7,218 bases of DNA from Methylococcaceae bacterium UBA7658 (lineage in GTDB: Bacteria; Pseudomonadota; Gammaproteobacteria; Methylococcales; Methylomonadaceae): contig DLHW01000003.1 in assembly GCA_002483425.1 (NCBI GenBank), forward strand, positions 14,192-21,409, given 5' to 3'. The stretch's first letter is position 1, and each line of letters starts with the position of its first letter. The notes under the pieces are model-generated. The model worked only from the letters and a program-made list of their open reading frames with translations. It was not told where the DNA came from and searched no databases. The translations under genes were made by a program, and so were the position numbers. This document shows positions 1 through 6,315 of the stretch, piece after piece.

Positions 1-32
1 TAGACCGATCGATAAATACTAAATCAGCGAGC

Positions 33-47
33 GGGCAAAGCCCTTTT
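33..47 (+). terminator. Weak hairpin with T-run at the left edge
   Basis: GGGC and GCCC flank an AAA loop and are followed directly by four T residues. The stem has only four base pairs and the T-run is short, so this is at best a weak intrinsic terminator for a gene lying left of the window. It lies just ahead of the cyclase gene, where the end of a previous unit would be expected. It may equally be chance. Confidence 0.22.
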
Positions 48-79
48 CCGGGTTCATAGACTCTTTAGTGTTGACCAGT

Positions 80-2332
80 ATGCAAGCCTTAATAAAAATA
101 ATTAAAATCGGCCTATCCTTATTGCTAGTCGGCATCTTCGGTATGATGTTAAGCATGTCCGGCGCGGGTAATTACCTCGAGGAAGAAATCGGTCTCGATT
201 GGCTTTTTAGACTCAGAGGAGCGTTACCGCCGCCGCACGATGTCATTATTGTTTCTATCGACAAGGATTCAGCCAAAAAATTAAATTTTTCGGAAAATCC
301 TGAACATTGGCCGAGGACTACTTACGCTCAGCTTATTCAAAAAATAAATAAACAAAATCCGTCTGTTATCGCGTTTAATTTACATTTTGCCGAAAGCCGA
401 GACCCGGTTGCCGATCATTTATTGGCTAAGGCAATGATGGCGAAAAAAAATGTCATTCTGAGTAATTACCTTAAACAAGATGACGATAATAACGATTCGC
501 CCATCGGCCCGGTCCGGTTTGAAGCATTTATCGATCCCATTTCCATACTGAACAATGCGGCCTTATGCGCGGCGCCTTTCCTGCTGCCCAAATCGTCTTC
601 CACGGTTAAAGAATTTTGGAGTTTGAGTTCCGGAGGCATTGCGACTTTTCCGGCCAGCATTTTTCAATATTATGCGATGAAGGAAACCTATCCGGAATTT
701 TTACAGATTCTTCAGCAAGTTGACCCCCTGCTTTACCTTTCATTTCCAGACAGTATAAATAAATTTTCGCCGCAAGCGGAAATGCTTCAAATCTTTCATG
801 ACATTAAAATTTCTTTTACCAAAGACGACGCATCGATCGGGTTGACTGAACAGTTAATATCGGGTCTCCGCTATGTCCGGCCTAAAACACAGCAATTAAT
901 GCAATCATGGTTAGGCTTAATGACCAGCGAAAAAATGTTATACCTGAATCATTATGGCGACGCCGGTGCGATAACAACCGTACCTTTCTACAAAGTCTTA
1001 GAGAACGATAGTCTGTCGCCTGAGTTATTTACCAATAAGGTTGTAATGGTCGGCTATTCCGGCGATATAGAACCGGAAAAATACCAAGGTTTTTACACCA
1101 GTTTTTCAAAAAACAGCGGCAAAGTAGTCAGTCCTGTCGAAATAGCGGCGACCGCTGTCGCCAATCTGATAGACCAATCCTGGCTGAAACCCCAAACTAT
1201 GGAATTCCGGTTAGCGCTGGTTTTACTATGGGGCATGGTATTAAGTGGTTTATTCCGGTTTTTGTCATACAAAATTGCTATGATTTTGACGATGGTGTTA
1301 ACCGTGGTGTATTGGCAAACGTGCTATTACGAATTTATTTCGTTAAACCGCTGGCAGCCTTTGGTGGTTCCCATGTTTCAAGCCGGCGTGGTTATTTTAT
1401 GGGAGTCTGCGGTTTATCTGCTCACGTTACGCGACATAGCCAATACCTTTATTCCCGAGGGGGTAATCGACGAAAATATCCGTAATCCCAAGCAGTTGGA
1501 AAAGTATGGCGCAATGACGCAAGGGGTTTGTTTTAAAACCGACGCCGGGCAATATACCTCGTTATCCGAAAAACTGAATCCGCTCCAGTTGCATAACTTA
1601 ATGAATCGTTATTACGACGCCTTTTTCCCCGGCGTAAAAAAACGTAACGGTCAAGTTATCGATATGCAAGGCGATGCGATTTTAGCGGTATTCGGGAAGG
1701 CGAAGATAAGCGCTCAAAAACTGTGTTCCGATGCGTGTTACGCCGCTCTGGAAACCAAAGCGACTATCGACGATTTTAATAGCAAGAACCAGTTTCCGTT
1801 GCCGACGCGCTTCGGTTTACATTTCGGTGAAATGATGATGGGTAACGTGGGCGGTAAAAAGCTATTATTTTTCAGGGCGGTAGGGGATACGGTCAATACG
1901 GCTGCACGTATTGAAGAGCTCAATAAACTGCTGGGAACCCGGATACTCGTTACCTCAGCCGTCATGGAAGGTCAACACGATTTTTTTAGCAGGGAGTTAG
2001 GAGCCTTTTTGTTCAAAGGCAAATTACAACCGGTCAATGTTTGCGAATTACTGGGAACGGCGGAAGAAATCCGCCGGACGTGTCCCCATCTTGAAAATGT
2101 TATGACCTTATTTGCCAAGGCATTCGCCTTTTATAAAAACACTCAGTGGCAAGCTGCTTTGGACGAATTTCGTGTAGTCAGCAAGATTTACCCTGAAGAC
2201 GGGCCGACCCGATTTTTTATCAGCTATTTGCAATATCAACTATCCTTAGATGCGGAGCAATTGGAAAGCAATAAACGGACCTTAATCATCGATGCAGGTA
2301 ATATTATTGCCATGTTGCATCCGTATAAATAA
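80..2332 (+). CDS. CHASE2-domain class III adenylate/guanylate cyclase, membrane sensor
   Basis: This is a membrane-bound nucleotide cyclase that should make a cyclic nucleotide in the cytoplasm in response to an extracytoplasmic signal. Residues about 5-27 form a membrane segment. Residues about 30-365 resemble a periplasmic CHASE2 sensor, including the early D-W-L-F-R-L-R-G and I-V-S-I-D stretches. Three more membrane segments lie near 378-395, 398-416 and 428-450. The cyclase domain spans about 483-660. It has metal-binding Asp488 (TDAGQYT) and Asp532 (QGDAILAVF), and transition-state Asn606 and Arg610 (VNTAAR). The usual purine-recognition positions carry Asp528 and Arg599, so the substrate cannot be read by the standard rule. 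A helical tail with a TPR-like look (about 675-750) follows. The start is uncertain: ATG at 80 is chosen over in-frame GTG 68 and TTG 71, and none has a clear ribosome binding site. The FecR-TPR-barrel gene follows after 114 bp. The family call is secure; the ligand is unknown. Confidence 0.93.
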   Translation: MQALIKIIKIGLSLLLVGIFGMMLSMSGAGNYLEEEIGLDWLFRLRGALPPPHDVIIVSIDKDSAKKLNFSENPEHWPRTTYAQLIQKINKQNPSVIAFNLHFAESRDPVADHLLAKAMMAKKNVILSNYLKQDDDNNDSPIGPVRFEAFIDPISILNNAALCAAPFLLPKSSSTVKEFWSLSSGGIATFPASIFQYYAMKETYPEFLQILQQVDPLLYLSFPDSINKFSPQAEMLQIFHDIKISFTKDDASIGLTEQLISGLRYVRPKTQQLMQSWLGLMTSEKMLYLNHYGDAGAITTVPFYKVLENDSLSPELFTNKVVMVGYSGDIEPEKYQGFYTSFSKNSGKVVSPVEIAATAVANLIDQSWLKPQTMEFRLALVLLWGMVLSGLFRFLSYKIAMILTMVLTVVYWQTCYYEFISLNRWQPLVVPMFQAGVVILWESAVYLLTLRDIANTFIPEGVIDENIRNPKQLEKYGAMTQGVCFKTDAGQYTSLSEKLNPLQLHNLMNRYYDAFFPGVKKRNGQVIDMQGDAILAVFGKAKISAQKLCSDACYAALETKATIDDFNSKNQFPLPTRFGLHFGEMMMGNVGGKKLLFFRAVGDTVNTAARIEELNKLLGTRILVTSAVMEGQHDFFSRELGAFLFKGKLQPVNVCELLGTAEEIRRTCPHLENVMTLFAKAFAFYKNTQWQAALDEFRVVSKIYPEDGPTRFFISYLQYQLSLDAEQLESNKRTLIIDAGNIIAMLHPYK

Positions 2333-2340
2333 AGTGATTC

Positions 2341-2360
2341 AATTCTAATCGCTAAGAATT
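2341..2360. repeat. 6-bp inverted repeat between cyclase and barrel genes
   Basis: AATTCT and AGAATT are separated by eight bases, nine bases after the cyclase stop codon. No T-run follows, so it is not a normal intrinsic terminator. It could be a protein-binding dyad or a weak RNA hairpin, and a chance match in AT-rich DNA is also possible. Confidence 0.25.
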
Positions 2361-2369
2361 AAGCTGACC

Positions 2370-2385
2370 TGCCTAATGATAGGCA
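2370..2385. repeat. Compact hairpin TGCCTA-ATGA-TAGGCA
   Basis: This is a perfect 6-bp stem with a 4-base loop in the 114-bp gap between the cyclase and the FecR-TPR-barrel gene. There is no T-run after it. A GGAGGT follows at 2388-2393 but lies 53 bases ahead of the next start codon, too far to act as its ribosome binding site. Together with the dyad at 2341-2360 it could form a structured intergenic RNA or an operator. I cannot assign a regulator. Confidence 0.3.
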
Positions 2386-2446
2386 ACGGAGGTGCCGGTT
2401 AACTTAATTTTGAGATAAACAGCGCAGATGCAGGATAAAAATAATT

Positions 2447-5400
2447 ATGTGCATAAAAATCTTAATCAAATGTACTTTCCCGGTTGCGTTAATAGCCATT
2501 TATAGCCCTGAAATAGCGGCTGCCTGCGAAAAACCGGTGGCGACCGTAATATCCACGCAAGGCAGAGTCGAAGTCCAATCTAGCGGCTCCTCGAATTGGC
2601 GCAAGGTCGGTCCCGAAGATAAGCTGTGCGACGGCGATGTCGTTCATACCTCCAAATGGAGCCGCGTCACGATCATACGCCCGTCGGGCAGCGGTTTCAC
2701 GATGCCGCAAAACGGAACGTTGACCGTTACAGCGTCTTCCGATGCTAAAGAAACGGATAAAGAAAAACAACCCGCTTGGTATATTAGATTACTGCAAGGT
2801 AAAGCGTTTTTCCGCAGCCGGCAGCCTGAACGCATCGATATCCAAACACCGTATATCAATGTCGTGCATAAAGGCACCGAATTTTTAGTGGCGGTCGAGA
2901 GCGGGGCGACCGAAATCGACGTTTTCGACGGTCAAGTGCTCGGTGAAAATAGCGCCGGAAAAATCGAGATCACTAAAGGCTTTAAAGGCATTGCGCCGGC
3001 AAACCGGCCGCCGCGCGTGCAAGCCTTGACGATTGCGCCAGAAGACGCCGTGCAATGGGCGTTGTACTATCCGCCCATTCTCGACTTTAACGATCAAAAA
3101 CCTAGCGCTCAAGATAGCCGCCTGAGTGCGGCGTCAACCGCCTACCGGAACGGCGATATCGGCCAAGCGCTCGATATTCTTGAAACTATTCCGGCGCCGC
3201 AACACAATGCCTGCTATTTAAACAAAAAAGCAGGCTTATTGCTCGCCGCCGGCCGGGTGGACGAAGCCGAACCGTTAATAAGCCAAGCCCAGCAACAAGA
3301 ACCCGGCAATAGCCAAGCGTTGGCCTTGCAAGCCGTGATCGCAGTCGCCAAAAACCGCCAGCAAGCCGCGCTGGAACTAGCGAATAAGGCCGCCGCAGCC
3401 GATCCCAAATCGGCGGTCGCCAAAATCGCCCAATCTTACGCCTATCAGGCCTTATTCAAAATTGATGACGCCTTAACCGCCGCGCAAGCGGCAACTCGCC
3501 TGGACCCTAACAATGCGCTCGCCTGGGCTCGGCTGGCCGAACTTGAGTTATCGGCGGGCGATCGTCCGGCGGCGGTGCGCGCGGCGCAAAAAGCCCAAGC
3601 GCTTAACCCCAAATTAGCCCATACCCATACCGTGCTGGGTTTCGCAAACCTGGCGCAAAACGGTATTGCTAAGGCAACGCACAATTTCGGGCAGGCGCTG
3701 GCGCTCGACTCCTCAGCGCCGCTGGCGCGTTTGGGTTTGGGCCTGGCAAAAATCCGCCAAGGCGATCTGGAAGGAGGCAAGCGGGATTTGGAAAGCGCCG
3801 TCAACACCGACCCCAATAACGCCATTATCCGCAGTTATTTGGGCAAAGCCTATTACGAATTGAGAGACAAAGACTTTGCCGGTAAGGAATTCGAAATCGC
3901 CAAAGCGATGGACCCCAAAGACCCGACGCCGTATTTCTACGACGCCATCCTCAAGCAAACCACCAACCGGCCGGTCGAAGCGCTGCACACCATGCAACAA
4001 GCCATCGAACTCAACGATAACCGCGGAGTGTACCGGTCGAGTTTATTAATGGATAAGGATTTAGCGGCCCGGAGCGCCGCCCAAGGCCGGATTTACAACG
4101 AATTGGGGTTTCAGCAGCGCGGGTTATTGGAAGGCTGGAAATCGGTCAACACGGACAATACCAATTACTCCGCCCATCGTTTGCTGGCGGATAACTACGC
4201 CGCCTTGCCCAGGCACGAACTGGCGCGGGTCAGCGAATTATTGCAATCGCAATTGTTGCAGCCGGTCAACATTACCCCCATTCAGCCCAACTTGGCCGAA
4301 AGCAATCTGTTTATCTTAAACAGCTTAGGGCCGTCCGATCTCAGTTATAACGAATTTAACCCCCTATTCGAGTATAACCGTTTGGCTTTCCAAGCGTCCG
4401 GGCTGTACGGCAGCAACAATACCATCGGCGATAACGCAACCATCTCCGGATTGCACGACAACATCTCGTTCAGCTTAGGCCAGTTCCATTACGAGACCGA
4501 CGGTTTCCGGGACAATAATTTTCTCAAGAAGGATTTGTATAACGCCTTTGTCCAGGCGCAAGTCACGGATGATTTGAATCTGCAAGCAGAATACCGGCAT
4601 GAGGAGAAAGATAATGGCGATTTAATATTCAATTTTAATGCTGATAACTTTTCTGCGGATTATCGTGAAAATACGACTGTAGATAGTTATAGAATAGGGG
4701 GTAATTTTAAATTTAATTCAAATTCTAATTTACTTGGTTCATTAATATATCAAGATATAGAAATAAGCCAAAAAAGTGATGGGTTAAATAGTAAAACCAA
4801 GAGATCTGGTTATATTTCACAATTACAGCATATTTATAACAATTCAAATATTAATATAATAAATGGATTTGGTAATATTAACCAAGATTCTTTGACTAAT
4901 TTTGATGGGTTTGAAATAGATTCAAGCACACAGAAAACAAACATCTACAACTACTCAAGAATTGGGTTGGGTGACACAATTAAAGCAACTATTGGTTTAA
5001 GTGTAGATTTTATAAATATTGGAGAAACAATTGAGAGAAATAGGATAAACCCCAAATTCGGTATTGAGTGGAATCCCATGCCATCAACAAATTTCCGTGC
5101 AGCGGCATTTAGGGGGCTTTATGTTAACCAAGTTGCAAGTCAAACGCTTGAGCCAACGCAAGTGGCCGGGTTTAATCAATTTTTTAATGATACAAATGGT
5201 ACATCTGCATGGCGATACGGCGCGGGAGTAGATCATCGATTCACGAAGTATTTATCCGCAGGTTTAGAGTACTCGGAAAGAAAATTGGATGACCCATTTA
5301 CCAATATCAAACAAGATAGATCAGAGCAATTAGCAAGAGCTTATGTTTATTTTACGCCAATTGATCAATTGTCACTCAGTAGTGAGTATTTTTATGAAAG

Positions 5401-5776
5401 AATCAGTCAACCGAATATTTTTATGAATAGACAAGATGGATTTTTTCATCTTTCCGAAACTCACAGAATTCCTTTGACTTTAAGTTTTTTTCATTCAACA
5501 GGGCTGTCTTTTAAAATTAGGAACACATTTGTTCATCAGTCTGGTCTTTTTCAATCGTGTGCTTTTTGTCAGGAGTCTACGCCGGGAAATTCAAACTTTT
5601 TCTTAGTTGATCTTAGTTTGGGTTATAGACTTCCGTATAGATATGGAATTATTAATTTAGGCGTTAATAATTTATTCGATGATCGTAATGATTATCAAAA
5701 TACAAGCGTTAACTCAAATGAAGTTATTTTCGCTCCTGAAAGAATTTTTTATTCAAGAATAACACTTGCATTTTAA
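2447..5776 (+). CDS. FecR domain-TPR-outer-membrane beta-barrel fusion protein
   Basis: This is an exported outer-membrane protein with a periplasmic sensory half. Residues 1-26 form a Sec signal peptide ending AAA before Cys27. A FecR domain covers about 31-175, with Cys27 and Cys61 (LCDGD) placed to form a disulfide. About nine 34-residue TPR units run from 225 to 527, several ending in D-P-x-x-A type turns. A linker follows, including SAHRLLADNY, LPRHELARVSELLQSQLLQP and NEFNPLF, which I recall as strongly conserved in this architecture. A beta-barrel from about 640 to the end shows GYRLPYRYG, a TonB-receptor-like NLFD, and a final aromatic strand ending in Phe, the usual barrel assembly signal. 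I see no plug domain or TonB box. Translation starts at ATG 2447 with AGGA at 2432-2435. The gene changes composition near 4620 (residue 724): arginine is AGA/AGG in 4 of 35 codons before and 17 of 22 after. The ligand is unknown. Pairing with a CHASE2 cyclase suggests an envelope signalling role. Confidence 0.93.
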   Translation: MCIKILIKCTFPVALIAIYSPEIAAACEKPVATVISTQGRVEVQSSGSSNWRKVGPEDKLCDGDVVHTSKWSRVTIIRPSGSGFTMPQNGTLTVTASSDAKETDKEKQPAWYIRLLQGKAFFRSRQPERIDIQTPYINVVHKGTEFLVAVESGATEIDVFDGQVLGENSAGKIEITKGFKGIAPANRPPRVQALTIAPEDAVQWALYYPPILDFNDQKPSAQDSRLSAASTAYRNGDIGQALDILETIPAPQHNACYLNKKAGLLLAAGRVDEAEPLISQAQQQEPGNSQALALQAVIAVAKNRQQAALELANKAAAADPKSAVAKIAQSYAYQALFKIDDALTAAQAATRLDPNNALAWARLAELELSAGDRPAAVRAAQKAQALNPKLAHTHTVLGFANLAQNGIAKATHNFGQALALDSSAPLARLGLGLAKIRQGDLEGGKRDLESAVNTDPNNAIIRSYLGKAYYELRDKDFAGKEFEIAKAMDPKDPTPYFYDAILKQTTNRPVEALHTMQQAIELNDNRGVYRSSLLMDKDLAARSAAQGRIYNELGFQQRGLLEGWKSVNTDNTNYSAHRLLADNYAALPRHELARVSELLQSQLLQPVNITPIQPNLAESNLFILNSLGPSDLSYNEFNPLFEYNRLAFQASGLYGSNNTIGDNATISGLHDNISFSLGQFHYETDGFRDNNFLKKDLYNAFVQAQVTDDLNLQAEYRHEEKDNGDLIFNFNADNFSADYRENTTVDSYRIGGNFKFNSNSNLLGSLIYQDIEISQKSDGLNSKTKRSGYISQLQHIYNNSNINIINGFGNINQDSLTNFDGFEIDSSTQKTNIYNYSRIGLGDTIKATIGLSVDFINIGETIERNRINPKFGIEWNPMPSTNFRAAAFRGLYVNQVASQTLEPTQVAGFNQFFNDTNGTSAWRYGAGVDHRFTKYLSAGLEYSERKLDDPFTNIKQDRSEQLARAYVYFTPIDQLSLSSEYFYERISQPNIFMNRQDGFFHLSETHRIPLTLSFFHSTGLSFKIRNTFVHQSGLFQSCAFCQESTPGNSNFFLVDLSLGYRLPYRYGIINLGVNNLFDDRNDYQNTSVNSNEVIFAPERIFYSRITLAF

Positions 5777-5787
5777 GTACAGAACCA

Positions 5788-5811
5788 TTAGTAAAATATA
5801 CTAACTTTTTT
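5788..5811 (+). terminator. AT-rich dyad with T6 run after the barrel gene
   Basis: TTAGTA and TACTAA pair perfectly around a 5-base loop and are followed by C and six T residues. The position, 12 bases after the stop codon, fits a terminator. The stem has one G-C pair only, so it would be weak, and read-through to the next gene is likely. The dyad could instead be an operator. A perfect TATAAT lies at 5811-5816, overlapping the last T. Confidence 0.4.
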
Positions 5812-5816
5812 ATAAT
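5811..5816 (+). promoter_or_regulatory. Candidate -10 box TATAAT ahead of the small gene
   Basis: This matches the sigma-70 -10 consensus exactly. The hexamer 17 bases upstream is TTAGTA, a poor -35 match. A transcript from here would begin near 5823, which would remove the ribosome binding site of ATG 5830 but keep that of the internal ATG 5896. In such AT-rich DNA a chance match is quite likely. Confidence 0.25.
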
Positions 5817-5829
5817 TTAGGGGCAAACA

Positions 5830-6147
5830 ATGAAATCAGAAAATTTAATACTAGATAAATCAGTTTCAGTTAATGTTAATAGGGGAATAAAAAAAATGAA
5901 TTTTTCAATATTAAAAAATTATATTATAGAAAAACCAGTTTTAAGTATTTTTATTTTATTTTCGATATTGGGGGTTCTTTATATGATAATGGCAAGCACT
6001 ACCGTTACTTATCAATGTCAGCAACAAATTATCGATGGAAACAAATATTGCAGGCAGAGAACAATTACCGGTCCGCCACCGCAACCCGGCCCATGGTCGA
6101 ATTGGAAATTGAAGGCATGCAGCACTTCGTCGCCTCCGTGTCCTTAA
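5830..6147 (+). CDS. Small exported or membrane-anchored Cys-containing protein, unknown function
   Basis: I do not recognise this protein. It has 105 residues if started at ATG 5830 (AGGGG at 5819-5823, spacing six bases) or 83 residues from ATG 5896 (residue 23), which has AGGGG at 5881-5885. A single hydrophobic segment lies at about residues 36-54 after a Lys-containing stretch, so the protein is a signal-anchor type or is cleaved near IMA-STT. The rest, about 50 residues, would lie outside the cytoplasm. It contains four cysteines, a proline-rich stretch (GPPPQPGPWSNW) and the ending CSTSSPPCP, compatible with two disulfides. The PWSNW plus Cys pattern loosely recalls thrombospondin type 1 repeats, but it is too short to claim this. 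The first half is very AT-rich and the second half near 50% GC. It lies 53 bases after the barrel gene on the same strand. The open frame, two good ribosome binding sites and protein-like layout support a real gene. Confidence 0.68.
   Translation: MKSENLILDKSVSVNVNRGIKKMNFSILKNYIIEKPVLSIFILFSILGVLYMIMASTTVTYQCQQQIIDGNKYCRQRTITGPPPQPGPWSNWKLKACSTSSPPCP
5881..5898 (+). promoter_or_regulatory. Internal ribosome binding site and alternative start
   Basis: AGGGGAA at 5881-5887 precedes an in-frame ATG at 5896, with ten bases between the G-run and the start. This start gives a shorter protein whose N-terminus (MNFSILKNYI) leads more directly into the hydrophobic segment, as in a normal signal peptide. 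An A8 run at 5889-5896 lies between the two possible starts. The choice of start remains open. Confidence 0.45.
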
Positions 6148-6283
6148 TTCAAAGCTAATAAATCCCACGGTAACCCTTTATTTAGTATCTTCATTGGAAT
6201 GTAACGGAATCGAAGGATAAGGCGTTTCACTTTTTTTGATTTCACTTCATTGCATTAAGAGTAATTTGCTTACCGTTTTGTCT

Positions 6284-6293
6284 TTGTTAACAA
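6284..6293. promoter_or_regulatory. Palindrome TTGTTAACAA upstream of the last gene
   Basis: This is a perfect 10-bp palindrome 22 bases ahead of ATG 6316, with CATAAT at 6297-6302 just after it. It sits where a repressor site would overlap a promoter, but there is no good -35 hexamer and the implied transcript start would fall inside the ribosome binding site. I hold it as a possible operator only. The rest of the 168-bp gap shows a T7 run at 6231-6237 and no convincing gene, promoter or terminator. Confidence 0.22.
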
Positions 6294-6315
6294 CAACATA
6301 ATACAAGGGGTAAAA

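Larger units (their letters stand above)
4620..6000. other. Low-GC tract crossing gene boundaries
   Basis: Hand counts per 60 bases give 34 GC at 4201-4260, 29 at 4321-4380 and 27 at 4561-4620. They then fall to 17 at 4621-4680, 14 at 4681-4740, 12 at 4801-4860, 13 at 5641-5700 and 10 at 5881-5940. Values recover to 22 at 6001-6060 and 34 at 6061-6120. The tract covers most of the barrel of the large protein, the gap after it, and the first half of the small gene at 5830. Reading frames stay open across both edges. This looks like a replaced or imported segment. The borders are accurate to some tens of bases only. Confidence 0.75.

Noticed and set aside
1228..1485. Open frame of 85 codons inside the cyclase gene
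   Set aside because: It lies over the membrane segments of the cyclase in a shifted frame and shows no start signal or domain.
2410..2439. TTGAGA and GATAAA as a promoter for the barrel gene
   Set aside because: Spacing is 18 bases, but transcription would begin at about the start codon itself and lose the AGGA site at 2432. It is probably chance.
2428..2505. Overlapping 25-codon frame from ATG 2428 that could couple translation
   Set aside because: It has no ribosome binding site and no recognisable product, and the main ATG 2447 has its own AGGA.
2502..2530. Lipoprotein signal at Cys27 of the barrel protein
   Set aside because: The residues before it are Ala-Ala-Ala with no Leu at -3, and Cys27 is well placed to pair with Cys61, so ordinary signal peptidase I cleavage is more likely.
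3214..4000. Long open frames on the minus strand and in another plus frame across the TPR region
   Set aside because: They mirror the GC-rich, alanine-rich TPR coding sequence, have no ribosome binding sites, and give low-complexity proteins. The plus-strand frame has clear domain structure.
4660..5000. Asn-rich, AT-rich barrel segment as a diversity-generating variable region
   Set aside because: No reverse transcriptase or template repeat is present in the window, and Asn richness follows from the low GC content.
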